Part shown: positions 15,319 through 24,374 of the stretch, piece by piece
How the letters are laid out: every line of letters starts with the position of its first letter
How positions within the stretch are numbered: the first letter of the stretch is position 1
Source of the DNA: Streptomyces albofaciens JCM 4342
GTDB lineage: Bacteria; Actinomycetota; Actinomycetes; Streptomycetales; Streptomycetaceae
Assembly: GCF_008634025.1 (NCBI RefSeq)
Contig: NZ_PDCM01000001.1
Location: forward strand, 924,501 to 988,500
Length of the DNA stretch: 64,000 nt
Direction of reading: 5' to 3'
The notes under the pieces: model-generated
What the model was told of the DNA's origin: nothing
Database searches by the model: none
The model's input: only the letters and a program-made list of their open reading frames with translations
Translations under genes and position numbers: made by a program

Positions 15319-15378
15319 CGGGGAGGCCCTCCCCGTTTAACCGGATGTCCGACCGAAGCGGGGGATCACTCCCCGCTT
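15319..15378. promoter_or_regulatory. Two adjacent G/C palindromes upstream of a TetR gene
   Basis: CGGGGAG-GCC-CTCCCCG (15319-15335) and AAGCGGGG-7-CCCCGCTT (15356-15378) lie about 37 bases apart (start to start) in the 307-base gap between the rhomboid-like gene and the TetR gene. Neither has a T-run. They may be operators for the adjacent regulator. The rest of the gap holds ACGACG-type short repeats before the start codon. Confidence 0.45.
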
Positions 15379-15481
15379 AGCGGATCGCCGCCGTGTCCAA
15401 AGAGGCGCATCCAAAGAGACGCGACCGAAGACACGCGACGACGACGCGACGACACGACGACCACGAGAGGAACGTGCCGAC

Positions 15482-16150
15482 ATGACCGCCACCCGGTCCC
15501 GCACCCGCGCCCCCGGCGCATGCGCGGCGACGCCCCCGCACCGGCTGCGGGCGGACGCGCTGCGCAACCGAGAGCGGATCATCGGGGCGGCGCGTGAGGC
15601 GATGGTCGAGTTCGGGGCCGAGATCCCGCTCGATGAAATCGCTCGACGTGCCGGTGTCGGCAATGCGACGCTCTACCGTCACTTCCCGGATCGCCTGGAT
15701 TTGATCCACCACGTCACGCTCTCTGTCATGGACCGCACCGCGGACAAGGCGGAGGCCGCGCTCGGCGAGGAGCCCGACGCCTTCCAGGCGTTGCGGCGCT
15801 TCGTGTTCGCGGCGGTCGAGGAGCGGATCGGAGCCCTGTGCCCGCTGCTCTCGGACGGTGTCGACAAGGACCATCCCGACCTGCTCGCAGCGCGTGGACG
15901 CCTGGAGGGGGCCGTCGAGGCCCTGATGGGCGCCGCGCGCGACAGCGGCCAGCTGCGTACCGACATCGCCGTCGGTGACCTGATGGTCGCGCTGACTCAA
16001 CTGACACGGCCGCTGCCCGGAAGCGGTTGTACGGACTTCGACCGGTTCGTGTACCGGCACCTGCTGTTGTTCCTGGACGGACTGCGGGCGCCGGCGCGCT
16101 CCGAACTGCCCGGCTGCGCGGCCACGCTGGAGGACCTCCGGCACGGCTAG
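15482..16150 (+). CDS. TetR-family regulator of the downstream exporter
   Basis: 222 residues. The N-terminal helix-turn-helix is ADALRNRERIIGAAREAMVE then VGNATLYRHFPDRLDLIHHV (about 24-78), the form seen in TetR regulators paired with MFS pumps, with a C-terminal domain typical of that group (LTRPLPGSG). It precedes an EmrB/QacA exporter gene in the same direction after a 342-base gap. A GAGAGGAA ribosome site lies upstream of ATG 15482. It probably represses the pump until a drug-like ligand binds. Confidence 0.87.
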   Translation: MTATRSRTRAPGACAATPPHRLRADALRNRERIIGAAREAMVEFGAEIPLDEIARRAGVGNATLYRHFPDRLDLIHHVTLSVMDRTADKAEAALGEEPDAFQALRRFVFAAVEERIGALCPLLSDGVDKDHPDLLAARGRLEGAVEALMGAARDSGQLRTDIAVGDLMVALTQLTRPLPGSGCTDFDRFVYRHLLLFLDGLRAPARSELPGCAATLEDLRHG

Positions 16151-16492
16151 CGGACCACACGGGGGAATGGAGAAACACGGGGGAACACGGGGAATCGGGA
16201 CCCGGCCGGGGCGGCCCGGCGGGGGCATTGACGCTGATCGCGCGGTGGCGGAAGGCCGCCTCACGGCTCCGGCCCGTCCGGCCGGAAATCGCCGCTGTCC
16301 GGCCACCGGTTTTCGCGAGCCCTGGCACAGGCGGTCCCGCCCGGCCGTACCCCAAGCCGATCAACGCCCGATCAACACACGTTCAACACCAAATCAACAC
16401 CACAACAGCACCGGCCTTCTCACTTACGCACATCACACCGGCTCACGCCCACGTCCCGCTGCTCGCTCACGCACCACTAGGTGGACCCACCC
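16151..16492. other. Intergenic region with ATCAACA repeats
   Basis: The 342-base gap between the TetR and MFS genes. From about 16359 to 16405 the motif GATCAAC / ATCAACAC / TTCAACACC occurs four to five times at short intervals; these may be regulator half-sites or a degraded repeat. No gene is seen. Confidence 0.45.
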
Positions 16493-18025
16493 ATGTCTGA
16501 ATCGGCCACGCACGTCGATCCCCGGCGCTGGAAAGCGCTCATATTCATCGCCCTGGCGCAGCTCATGGTCGTGCTCGACGCGACGATCGTGAACATCGCG
16601 CTGCCCTCCGCCCAGGCCGACCTCGGCATCTCCGACGCCAACCGGCAGTGGGTCATCACGGCGTACGCGCTCGCGTTCGGTGGCCTGCTGCTGTTCGGCG
16701 GCCGGGTCGCCGACCTGTGGGGCCGCAAGCGGACCTTCATCATCGGCCTGGTCGGCTTCGCGCTGGCCTCGGCCCTCGGCGGCGCCGCGTCCAACGAGGG
16801 CGTCCTGCTCGGCGCCCGCGCCCTCCAGGGCGTCTTCGGCGCGCTCCTGGCGCCGTCGGCGCTGTCGCTGCTCGCGGTGACGTTCACCGAGGCGCGGGAG
16901 CGGGCCAAGGCGTTCGGCATCTTCGGTGCCATCGCCGGTGGCGGCGGTGCCGTCGGTCTGATCCTCGGCGGCGTCCTGACCGAGTACATGAACTGGCGCT
17001 GGACCTTCTTCGTCAACATCCCGTTCGCCGTGGTCGCCGCGGCCGGCGCGCTGCTGGTGATCCGTGAGCCCGCGGGCAGCCGCAACCCGTCCCGCCTGGA
17101 CGTGCCCGGCGTCATCCTGGCCACCCTCGGCCTGGTGTCCCTGGTCTACGGCTTCACCCGCGCCGAGTCCGACGGCTGGGGCGCCGGCATGACCATCGGC
17201 CTGTTCGTGGCGGCCGCCGTACTGCTCGCCGCGTTCGTGCTGGTCGAGTCGAAGGTCAAGTCCCCGCTGCTGCCGCTGCGGGTGCTCACCGACCGCAACC
17301 GCGCCGGTGTCTACACGTCGCTGGGCCTGGCCGTCATCGGCATGTTCGGTCTGTTCCTGTTCCTGACGTACTACATGCAGATCGTGAAGGGCTACACGCC
17401 GGTCACGACCGGTCTGGCCTTCCTGCCGATGATCGTCGGCATGATCACCGGCTCGACGCAGATCGGCGCCCGGCTGATGACCCGCGTCCGGCCGCGGCTG
17501 CTGATGGCCCCGGGCTTCCTGCTCGCCTCCATCGGCATGCTCCTGCTGACCCGGATCGACCTGGACACGTCCTACGCGGCGCACATCCTGCCCGCGTTCC
17601 TGCTGCTCGGCCTCGGTATGGGTACGGCCTTCATGCCCGCGATGTCGCTGGCCACGCACGGCGTCCAGCCGCGGGACGCGGGTGTCGCCTCGGCGATGGT
17701 CAACACCTCGCAGCAGGTGGGCGGCGCGATCGGCACGGCCCTGCTGAACACCATCGCGGCCAGCGCCACCACCGCGTACGCCACCTCGCACGCGAAGGCC
17801 GCGCCCTCGGCGGACCTGCTGAAGCTGGAGGCGATGGTGCACGGCTACACCACCGCGATCTGGTGGGCGGTCGGCATCCTGGCCGTCGCCGCGGCCATCG
17901 CGTTCACCATGGTCACCACCGGCAGCCAGGGCGGCGGACCGGTCGCCCGCTCCGGTGACGGCGCGGACGCGGCGGCGGGTGCCGACGCGGAGGCGGAGGT
18001 GCCGGTCCCGGTCATGGCGCACTGA
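16493..18025 (+). CDS. MFS multidrug exporter, DHA2 (EmrB/QacA) family
   Basis: 510 residues with 14 predicted membrane spans. Family markers are LDATIVNIALPSAQADLGIS after the first span (about 27-46), the GRVADLWGRKR loop (about 71-81), and MNWRWTFFVNIPFAV (about 165-179). A drug/proton antiporter in the cytoplasmic membrane is expected. ATG 16493 has AGGTGG at the right distance; a GTG 12 bases earlier is less likely. It is preceded by a TetR gene and followed by a convergent MarR gene. Either regulator could control it. Confidence 0.92.
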   Translation: MSESATHVDPRRWKALIFIALAQLMVVLDATIVNIALPSAQADLGISDANRQWVITAYALAFGGLLLFGGRVADLWGRKRTFIIGLVGFALASALGGAASNEGVLLGARALQGVFGALLAPSALSLLAVTFTEARERAKAFGIFGAIAGGGGAVGLILGGVLTEYMNWRWTFFVNIPFAVVAAAGALLVIREPAGSRNPSRLDVPGVILATLGLVSLVYGFTRAESDGWGAGMTIGLFVAAAVLLAAFVLVESKVKSPLLPLRVLTDRNRAGVYTSLGLAVIGMFGLFLFLTYYMQIVKGYTPVTTGLAFLPMIVGMITGSTQIGARLMTRVRPRLLMAPGFLLASIGMLLLTRIDLDTSYAAHILPAFLLLGLGMGTAFMPAMSLATHGVQPRDAGVASAMVNTSQQVGGAIGTALLNTIAASATTAYATSHAKAAPSADLLKLEAMVHGYTTAIWWAVGILAVAAAIAFTMVTTGSQGGGPVARSGDGADAAAGADAEAEVPVPVMAH

Positions 18026-18056
18026 CCGGCTGCACCGTCTGCCCGCATGCGCGGAA

Positions 18057-18081
18057 GCCTGTGACCGGCACGGTCACAGGC
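18057..18081. terminator. Hairpin terminator between MFS and MarR genes
   Basis: Perfect 11-bp stem GCCTGTGACCG / CGGTCACAGGC with a three-base loop between convergent stops. Confidence 0.75.
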
Positions 18082-18109
18082 CCCTACGGCGCCGGCCCGC
18101 CCTCGCTCC

Positions 18110-18607
18110 TCAGCGGAGCCAGGGCAGGTCGGCGCCTTGCGGTTGCAGGCCGTCGGCCACCGTGCGGCAGATGGCGGCCAGCTGGCCGACCTGCTCCGGG
18201 CTGAGCCGGTCGAAGATGGCCGCGCGTACGGCGGAGACATGGCCGGGCGCGGCCTTCTCCAGGACGCGCAGGCCCTCGTCGGTGAGGACGGCGTTCTGGC
18301 CGCGCTTGTCCGACGGGCAGTCCTCGCGCCGGACCCAGCCGCTCTTCTCCAGGCGCGCCACGGCGTGCGACAGCCGGGACCGGGTGATCTTGGCGTTCTG
18401 GGCCAGTTCGGTCATCCGCAACCGGCGCCGGGGCGCCCGGGAGAGCTGGACGAGCAGCCCGTAGTAGACGTGCGGCATGCCCGCGTCCCGCTGGAGCTGG
18501 CGGTCGAGATGGTCCTCCAGGAGCGTGGTGGCATGCAGGTACGACTGCCAGGCGTACTGCTCTTCGTCGCTGAGCCAGCGCGGCTCGCCTGCGGGTTCGT
18601 TGCTCAT
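18110..18607 (-). CDS. MarR-family transcriptional regulator
   Basis: 165 residues with the winged helix-turn-helix LRMTELAQNAKITRSRLSHA then VARLEKSGWVRREDCPSDKR (about 63-102), including the wing Asp-x-Arg-type motif, flanked by dimerisation helices. ATG 18607 follows a GGATGG site; an ATG nine bases upstream is possible. The gene is convergent with the exporter. The ligand and target are unknown. Confidence 0.88.
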   Translation of the reverse strand: MSNEPAGEPRWLSDEEQYAWQSYLHATTLLEDHLDRQLQRDAGMPHVYYGLLVQLSRAPRRRLRMTELAQNAKITRSRLSHAVARLEKSGWVRREDCPSDKRGQNAVLTDEGLRVLEKAAPGHVSAVRAAIFDRLSPEQVGQLAAICRTVADGLQPQGADLPWLR

Positions 18608-18751
18608 ACCATCCACTGTCTCACCGCTCCGTCATTTCTTGAAGTTTTAACTAAGGGTGACAGTCGGGAAACGCGCAGGTGAGCCGCCGTACATGGCGTC
18701 TACATGGGGCTCCGGTTTTTTCAGGGATGCTCTGAAACAAAGCCGATCCGT

Positions 18752-19909
18752 TCAGGAAACAGCGGGAATCAGCTGCTGTGCGCGCACGGCGGCGGCCAAA
18801 GCCCGACCGGGGCCGCGTACCTCACCGTCCGTACCGCCGTCCGCGCCGCCCTCCGTACCGCCGTTCGCGCCACCGCCCGTACCGCCGTTCGCGCCGCCCT
18901 CCGCGTCCGCGTCACTCTCCGCGGACCACTTCGCCACGTCCAGTGCGGTGTCGGTCATCTTGATGACGTGCTCGTCGCCGTGCCGCGCCGCCCGTTCGAA
19001 GACCTCCCCGGCGATGAGCCGACCGCCCTCCTCCGAGGGTGGCTGAACCTCGGCGGCCGAGTAGACCGACGTGATCGCCGCGCTCGCCGTCCAGACCGCG
19101 CCGAGCGAGGCCGCCCACAGCTCGCGGGGCAGCGCGGGCAGGGTGCGCAGGACGGCGTTGGGGGCGGTGGCGGTGTGCACCATCAGGACGCCGTGGCCGT
19201 GCCCGTGACCGAGATAGTGGTGCACGGCGGCTCCGACGAGCGCGGTGAGCTGATCGCGTACGGCGTCGGGGTCGTCGGCCGGTACGTTCAGCGATTCGGC
19301 CGTGGCCTGCCAGCCAGGCGTACCGGGCAGTTGGGCCAGGCCGTCCAGGGGCAACACCTGCTGGTCGGCGACGCGCGGGAGAGCGGCCAGCGCGTCGGCG
19401 GGGGAGGCGGTGCCGGTGGGGTGCACGGAGACGGGCAGGGCGGTGTGCCGGGCGGCCCAGTACCCGAGGGCGTGCGCCAACTCCGCGACGCGCGGCGCCT
19501 CTTCGCCGTCCTCAAGGAGCGTGCGTACGACATGGCCGACGCGGATGACCGGATGCGTCGCGGCCCCGGCGATGCCCGGCAGTAAGCGCGGCCACCACTC
19601 GGCGAGCACGTCGCGCCACGGGCGTTCGGCGACGAGCCGGGTGAAGTAGGCGGTCCAGTCGGCGACCCGGCGCGGATCGCCCAGCGCCTCCCGCCAGTTG
19701 GCGTCGGTGACCGCGCCCTGGAGGCTCGGTACGTCCTCCAGTTTCTCCTCGTAGTGATCGAGCCAGCGGTGCACGGCACCCGCCTGCCCGTGCCTGACCA
19801 GCGCCTCCACGGCCATCGGTCCGTGGTTGGCGAGAAAGCCCTGGAACTCGGGGCCCGAGGCGTGCAGGCGCTCCAGGGCCTCGTCGAGAATTCCGCTCTT
19901 GGTGTCCAT
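18752..19909 (-). CDS. Questin oxidase-like protein (DUF4243 family)
   Basis: 385 residues. It matches the questin-oxidase/AflY family, cofactor-poor Baeyer-Villiger-type oxidases best known from fungal polyketide pathways but common in Streptomyces. Markers are FLANHGPMAVEALVRHG (about 25-41), LLPGIAGAATHPVIRVGHVV (about 109-128), VHHYLGHGHGHGVLMVHTAT (about 228-247) and HGDEHVIKMTDTALDVAKW. A Gly/Gly/Thr/Asp repetitive insertion (GGANGGTGGGANGGTEGG, from DNA 18830-18910) precedes the last helix. The substrate is unknown, and no polyketide genes are nearby. Confidence 0.8.
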   Translation of the reverse strand: MDTKSGILDEALERLHASGPEFQGFLANHGPMAVEALVRHGQAGAVHRWLDHYEEKLEDVPSLQGAVTDANWREALGDPRRVADWTAYFTRLVAERPWRDVLAEWWPRLLPGIAGAATHPVIRVGHVVRTLLEDGEEAPRVAELAHALGYWAARHTALPVSVHPTGTASPADALAALPRVADQQVLPLDGLAQLPGTPGWQATAESLNVPADDPDAVRDQLTALVGAAVHHYLGHGHGHGVLMVHTATAPNAVLRTLPALPRELWAASLGAVWTASAAITSVYSAAEVQPPSEEGGRLIAGEVFERAARHGDEHVIKMTDTALDVAKWSAESDADAEGGANGGTGGGANGGTEGGADGGTDGEVRGPGRALAAAVRAQQLIPAVS

Positions 19910-19959
19910 GCGCCGAGGCTAGGTCGGTGGTGCGGGCGCGGTAACGGACGGCGGTCCTA

Positions 19960-20040
19960 CGCCCCCGTACGGCGATGGTCGTACGGCCGGCGGTGGTCGT
20001 AGGGCCGAGGACGGTCGTAGGGCTGGGGACGGTCGGCGCC
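19960..20040. repeat. Short tandem repeat GGTCGTAGGGC
   Basis: About five degenerate copies of GGTCGTA(C/G)GGC with 8-12 base spacing lie between the questin-oxidase-like gene and the divergent PNPOx-fold gene. Confidence 0.6.
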
Positions 20041-20101
20041 GTGCCGTCACGCCGCTCGATACCGGACAGGGGGTGTCGGGTATCGAGGGGAGAGTGGCGG
20101 C

Positions 20102-20653
20102 ATGACGAGGGATGAACAGCGTACGAGTGAGAGCCCGGGTGTGAGCTGGGCCGGTTTCGTGGCCGCGCTGCCGGGGACGGCGGAGCGGGTGGAGGCGCGC
20201 TTCGGGGCGCACCGGCACCACGTCCTGGGGACGCTGCGCCGCGACGGCTCGCCGCGCCTGACCGGCATCGAGGCGGACTTCCGCGCCGGCGAACTGTGGC
20301 TGGGCATGATGGCGGGCTCCCGCAAGGCCCTGGACCTGCGGCGCGACCCGCGCTTCGCGCTGCACGCCAATCCGGGGTCCGGCACGGACCTGGCGGATGG
20401 TGACGTACGGGTGGCCGGGTGGGCCGTGGAGGTGACCGACCCGGCGGTGCTCGCGTGGTACGTGGGCGAGACGAAGCCGCCGGAGCCGTTCCACCTGTTC
20501 CGGGCGGAGCTGACCGAGGTGGTCCGTACGTATGTGGAGGATCCGTACATCGTGCTGGAGACCTGGCGGCCCGGCGGCCCCCTGCGCGTCATCCGGCGGG
20601 GGAACGGGGCCGAGCCGCCCGAGGTGAGCGTCGCGCCGGCCGAACGGGGGTGA
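20102..20653 (+). CDS. Pyridoxamine 5'-phosphate oxidase-fold (FMN-binding) protein
   Basis: 183 residues with the split-barrel flavin-binding fold: HHVLGTLRRDGSPRLTGIEA (about 40-59), ELWLGMMAGSRKALDLRRDP (about 64-83) and FHLFRAELTEVVRTYV. Members reduce or oxidise diverse small molecules with FMN or F420. The specific reaction is not predictable. GGGAGAG precedes ATG 20102. Confidence 0.82.
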   Translation: MTRDEQRTSESPGVSWAGFVAALPGTAERVEARFGAHRHHVLGTLRRDGSPRLTGIEADFRAGELWLGMMAGSRKALDLRRDPRFALHANPGSGTDLADGDVRVAGWAVEVTDPAVLAWYVGETKPPEPFHLFRAELTEVVRTYVEDPYIVLETWRPGGPLRVIRRGNGAEPPEVSVAPAERG

Positions 20654-20691
20654 CCGGGCCATGGTGACCGGGTCGCGACGATCGGACCGCG

Positions 20692-20732
20692 GTGATCAAG
20701 CAGCGGTGATCAAGCAGCGGTGATCAGGAAAG
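20692..20732. repeat. Direct repeat crossing a stop codon
   Basis: GGTGATCAAGCAGC is repeated two and a half times at the 3' end of the HAF-repeat gene; each copy would encode the terminal Leu-Ile-Thr-Ala-Ala-stop. Confidence 0.65.
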
Positions 20733-21921
20733 TGCAGCTGCGCCGACTGTCGTAGTCGGATGCAAAGGCCAGTACGTCGCCCTGTTCGGTGACCATCAGG
20801 CCCTCGCAGTCGCTGTAACCGCGTGGTGTGCCCAGGTCGACGAACTTCCCGTGCCGCCACAGGCAGGCCCGCGTGGCATAGCCGTCCGTGGAGTAACGGC
20901 CCGCGATCTCGCGGCGGTTGTTGATGCCGAGCGGCCAGACGTCCCGCTTGCCGTTGGCGGGCAGCTCGGTCATCCGGCCCTCGCTCCACAGGAAGGGGAG
21001 GTGCCCGTCGGCGGTGTGGCTGATCCCGATCACGTCGCCGAGGTCGTTCATGGGCCGGCGGGTGAACGAGAGATCGATGCCGTACGGGCCCAGGGCGCCC
21101 AGGTCGGTCAGCCGGCCGTCCTGCCAGAGGAAGGCGCGCTTGTAACCGCCGCCCGAGGCCGGGCGGTAGGTGCCGAGCACCTGGCCCCGGGCGTTGAGGC
21201 CGGTGAGGCCGGAGACGCCCAGCGGGGTCAGGTCGGTGGCGGTACGGCCGTCCCAGAAGAACGCGTACGTCGTGCCGGAGTCGTAGACGCTGCTGATCAG
21301 CTGCCCGCTGTCGTTGAAGCCGCGCGGGTAGACGCCGCTGGTCTGCCCGGCGGGCGGCACGATCTCGGTGCGGGCGCCGCTCGCCAGGTCGTACACGAAG
21401 CCGCGGTAGGGAAGGGCGGGGCGCTCCGAGGAGCGGTAGACGACCTGGCCGCGGTTGTTGAGGCAGTGGGCGCGGCTGTCCCGGTAGCGCGGGTCGGTCT
21501 CCAGGAGCACGGGCTCCGAGGCCGCCCCGCCGGGCCAGGCGGCGGCGGTCTGCAGATCTTCCGCGCCGCCCCGGTGACTGCCCGCGAGCTGCCCGTTGTC
21601 GTTGATCGCCTCCAGGTAGATGCTGCCGCCGGAGGCGGGCGGCCGGGCCGTGGTCAGCCGCCGGTCCGCCCAGACCAGCGCGTCGGCGGTGCCGCCCGTT
21701 CCGTCCGCGGCTCCGATCACGTGCCCGTGCCGGTTCAGGTCCAGCGGCTGCCACATGTGGAAGCCGTTCGGGTCGCCTATGGGGGTGGAGGTCACGCGGC
21801 GGGGCGCGCCGCGTACGGCCGCCGTCGCCGGGGTGGCGCCGGCGGCGGTCATCGCTCCGAACGCGGTGGCCGCCAGTAAGGCGCGCCTGCTGACATGCGG
21901 GGGTCTCTGGTGTCTCGGCAT
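20710..21921 (-). CDS. Secreted HAF-repeat beta-propeller-like protein
   Basis: 403 residues with a twin-arginine signal (SRRALLAATAFGAMTAAGAT, about 11-30) and a likely Ala-x-Ala cleavage. The mature part carries six to seven repeats containing the pattern L/I-N-x-x-G-x-V/L-x-G (DLNRHGHVIGAADG, AINDNGQLAGSH, CLNNRGQVVYRS, GFNDSGQLISSV, GLNARGQVLGTY, PMNDLGDVIGIS, GINNRREIAGRY), the extracellular HAF-repeat signature. It is probably an exported, possibly cell-surface, protein of unknown function. Confidence 0.85.
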   Translation of the reverse strand: MPRHQRPPHVSRRALLAATAFGAMTAAGATPATAAVRGAPRRVTSTPIGDPNGFHMWQPLDLNRHGHVIGAADGTGGTADALVWADRRLTTARPPASGGSIYLEAINDNGQLAGSHRGGAEDLQTAAAWPGGAASEPVLLETDPRYRDSRAHCLNNRGQVVYRSSERPALPYRGFVYDLASGARTEIVPPAGQTSGVYPRGFNDSGQLISSVYDSGTTYAFFWDGRTATDLTPLGVSGLTGLNARGQVLGTYRPASGGGYKRAFLWQDGRLTDLGALGPYGIDLSFTRRPMNDLGDVIGISHTADGHLPFLWSEGRMTELPANGKRDVWPLGINNRREIAGRYSTDGYATRACLWRHGKFVDLGTPRGYSDCEGLMVTEQGDVLAFASDYDSRRSCTFLITAA

Positions 21922-21973
21922 GACGGCAGAGTGGCAGCCGTGCCGGGAGAACGGGACCCCCGCGGGCGCGTGC

Positions 21974-22537
21974 TCAGTTGGACGGGTGCGGGTGGCGATG
22001 GGCCCGGCGCGGGCGGTGTTCGCCGTGGGGCTCGCGGACGCGGTGGGTGCGGAAGACGTACAGGGAGACGGCGAACATCACCGCGCCCATGATCAGCCCC
22101 ATGCGCACCGACTCCAGGACGGTGTGTCCGGCCGGGCTGGAGATGCTGTAGAGGTAGCCGATCGCGACGCCGAAGAACGTTCCGTACGCCAGCGCCCGCA
22201 CCTCCGTGACCAGGGTCGACTGGATCCGTACCAGCAGCAGGCCGAGCACGCCGCTGACGATGGCCGTGATCAGGCCCAGCAGCCAGGCGTGGCCCAGCGA
22301 GGAACCGCTGGTGCGGTCGACGAAGACGGTCCACAGGCCGTAGAGGAGGGCCGCCGCGACGGGCAGGGCCACGGCGGTGGTGGACATGCCGTGCGACCCG
22401 GAGGCCGCGGCCGGGTTGTCCGGGTGTGGCTGGGTGTCCGGTTGTGCCGGGGTGTTCGCGTGCGCTGTGTCCGGCTGCGACGTGCTCCGCGACTGGGGGG
22501 CGGCGGTCGCGCCGTGCCGGTGGTAGGGCGTCTGCAT
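21974..22537 (-). CDS. Four-span membrane protein, DMT-like
   Basis: 187 residues. A 50-residue polar, His/Pro/Gln-rich N-terminus is followed by about four hydrophobic spans (ALPVAAALLYGLWTVFV, HAWLLGLITAIVSGVLGLLL, ALAYGTFFGVAIGYLYSI, GLIMGAVMFAVSLYVF) and a basic His/Arg tail. The pattern is compatible with a half-size drug/metabolite-transporter or DUF membrane protein. I cannot name the family. Confidence 0.65.
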   Translation of the reverse strand: MQTPYHRHGATAAPQSRSTSQPDTAHANTPAQPDTQPHPDNPAAASGSHGMSTTAVALPVAAALLYGLWTVFVDRTSGSSLGHAWLLGLITAIVSGVLGLLLVRIQSTLVTEVRALAYGTFFGVAIGYLYSISSPAGHTVLESVRMGLIMGAVMFAVSLYVFRTHRVREPHGEHRPRRAHRHPHPSN

Positions 22538-22592
22538 GACGGGCTCCTCTCACTCTCCCCGTCTTCCAGGCCACACCCGGGTACCGCGGGCG

Positions 22593-23183
22593 TCAACCGG
22601 AGGAGCCGGTGCCCAGGTGTTTCTCGTACCAGGCGACGTCCCAGTAGCGTCCGAACTTGCGGCCGACCTCGCCGTACGTACCGACGTGCCGGAAGCCGAA
22701 GCGGGCGTGCAGCCGGACGGACGCCTCGTTGGGCAGGGCGATGCCCGCGTACGCGCGGTGCACGTCCTCGTCGGCGAGCGCTTCGAAGAGCGCCTTGTAG
22801 AGCAGCGTGCCGACGCCGCGGCCCACGGCCTGCGGGGCGCAGTAGACGCTGATCTCGACCGAGGTGGAATAGGCGGGCTTGATCCGGAAAGGGCTACTGG
22901 TCGCGTAACCCAGGAGCCGTCCGCCGCGATCCGCGCGCCGCCCGCCGCGCGGCTGCTCCCCGTGTGCCCGCTCCCCGGGTGCCCGCTCCTGAGCAACCAG
23001 AAGGCGGTGCGGGCCGTCTTCAGGGTGGGAGAGCAACCACGGGCGGCGCTGCTCGGGGGTGAAGGGCTCCGTGTCAAAGGTGATGGTCGTCTCACGGACG
23101 TAGTGGTTGTAGAGGTCCGTGAGGGCACCGAGATCAGCTTCGGTGGCCGTTCTGACCTGCACTTCCCGGTACTCCGACGGCAT
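22593..23183 (-). CDS. GNAT acetyltransferase, phosphinothricin-acetyltransferase-like
   Basis: 196 residues with the GNAT fold. VRTATEADLGALTDLYNHYV at the N-terminus, then SVYCAPQAVGRGVGTLLYKA (acetyl-CoA loop, about 112-131) and PNEASVRLHARFGFRHVGTY (about 151-170) match the PAT/Bar group that acetylates L-phosphinothricin, methionine derivatives or related amines. A Glu/Arg/Gly-rich insertion (about 68-88) with repeated ERAPGERAHGE occupies a surface loop. It is divergent from hrdD. Confidence 0.87.
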   Translation of the reverse strand: MPSEYREVQVRTATEADLGALTDLYNHYVRETTITFDTEPFTPEQRRPWLLSHPEDGPHRLLVAQERAPGERAHGEQPRGGRRADRGGRLLGYATSSPFRIKPAYSTSVEISVYCAPQAVGRGVGTLLYKALFEALADEDVHRAYAGIALPNEASVRLHARFGFRHVGTYGEVGRKFGRYWDVAWYEKHLGTGSSG

Positions 23184-23243
23184 CCGCCCTCCTCGGTGGG
23201 GATGCAGGGTACTGCATGATCACGAAAATGGGTGCGCGGCGTG

Positions 23244-23269
23244 GGAATTCTGTCCGGATTCCAGCCGTT
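23244..23269 (+). promoter_or_regulatory. Sigma-R type promoter of hrdD
   Basis: GGAAT at 23244-23248 and GTT at 23267-23269 are separated by exactly 18 bases, matching the SigR consensus GGAAT-N18-GTT. The hrdD gene of S. coelicolor is a known SigR target, so thiol-oxidative-stress control is expected here. Confidence 0.85.
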
Positions 23270-23372
23270 GTTTCCTTCGGAAGGGGTACTCGGAGGCCAG
23301 ACAGCACCCGGTGTCCCACCGCCACCATCCCGCGACCGGACTCACGCAGACTCATCGCAAGGGAGCACACGC

Positions 23373-24374
23373 ATGGCAACCCGTGCCGTCGCCCGTCGTC
23401 AGGCCACCAGCAGCGGTGCCGACGGGGCCAACAGTGTTCGCGCCGTAGGCGGGGAGATCGCCGACCGCGACCTGGTCGGCATGTACCTCGACGAGATCGC
23501 GCGTACCCCTCTGCTCGACGCCGCCCGTGAGGTCGAGCTCTCCCAGACCATCGAAGCCGGTGTCTACGCGCGCCAGATCCTCGACGGGGTCGTCGAGGAC
23601 GGCAACGCGGCCGGCGGCACCCGCGAGGAGCTCGAAGCCCTGGCCGCCGAGGCGGAGAAGGCCAAGGACATCTTCATCCGCTCCAACCTGCGCCTGGTCG
23701 TGGCGGTCGCCCGCCGCTACCCGCGCTCCGGGCTCCCCCTGCTCGACCTGATCCAGGAGGGCAACGCGGGCCTGGTCCGCGCGGTCGAGAAGTTCGACTA
23801 CGCCAAGGGCTTCAAGTTCTCCACGTACGCGACGTGGTGGATCCGCCAGGCCATCACCCGCTCCATCGCCGACCAGTCGCGCACGATCCGGCTGCCCGTC
23901 CACCTCGTGGAGGAGCTGGGCCGCATCCGCCGCGTCCAGCGCGAGTTCAACCGGGAGAACGGCCGCGACCCGGAGCCCGCCGAGGTCGCCCAGGAGCTGG
24001 GCTCCACGCCCGAGCGCGTCACGGACGTGCTGGACTGGGCGCGCGACCCGGTCAGCCTGAACATGTCGGTCGACGACGAGGGTGACACCCAGTTCGGCGA
24101 CCTGCTGGAGGACACCTCCGCGGCCTCGCCCGAGCAGTCCGTCCTGACGCTGCTGCGCAGCGAGGAACTGGAGGACCTGATCGACCGCCTCGACCACCGT
24201 ACGGCCTCGATCATCAAGGCCCGGTACGGCATCGAGGACGGCCGCGAGCGGACGCTGACCGAGGTCGGCAAGCAGCACGGCCTGACGCGCGAGCGCATCC
24301 GGCAGATAGAGAAGCACGCGCTGCTGGAGCTGAAGCGGATGGCGCGCGACACGGGGTTCGACGCGGCGGCGTAA
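23373..24374 (+). CDS. hrdD: Group 2 RNA polymerase sigma factor HrdD
   Basis: 333 residues, the length of S. coelicolor HrdD. Region 1.2/2.1 is DRDLVGMYLDEIARTPLLDA, region 2.3-2.4 is FKFSTYATWWIRQAITRSIA (promoter -10 recognition), and region 4.2 is LTEVGKQHGLTRERIRQIEK. The wording at MATRAVARR and the C-terminal RDTGFDAAA identify HrdD among the Hrd paralogues. It binds core RNA polymerase and recognises promoters like those of HrdB; it is not essential in studied species. AAGGGAG precedes ATG 23373. Confidence 0.95.
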   Translation: MATRAVARRQATSSGADGANSVRAVGGEIADRDLVGMYLDEIARTPLLDAAREVELSQTIEAGVYARQILDGVVEDGNAAGGTREELEALAAEAEKAKDIFIRSNLRLVVAVARRYPRSGLPLLDLIQEGNAGLVRAVEKFDYAKGFKFSTYATWWIRQAITRSIADQSRTIRLPVHLVEELGRIRRVQREFNRENGRDPEPAEVAQELGSTPERVTDVLDWARDPVSLNMSVDDEGDTQFGDLLEDTSAASPEQSVLTLLRSEELEDLIDRLDHRTASIIKARYGIEDGRERTLTEVGKQHGLTRERIRQIEKHALLELKRMARDTGFDAAA

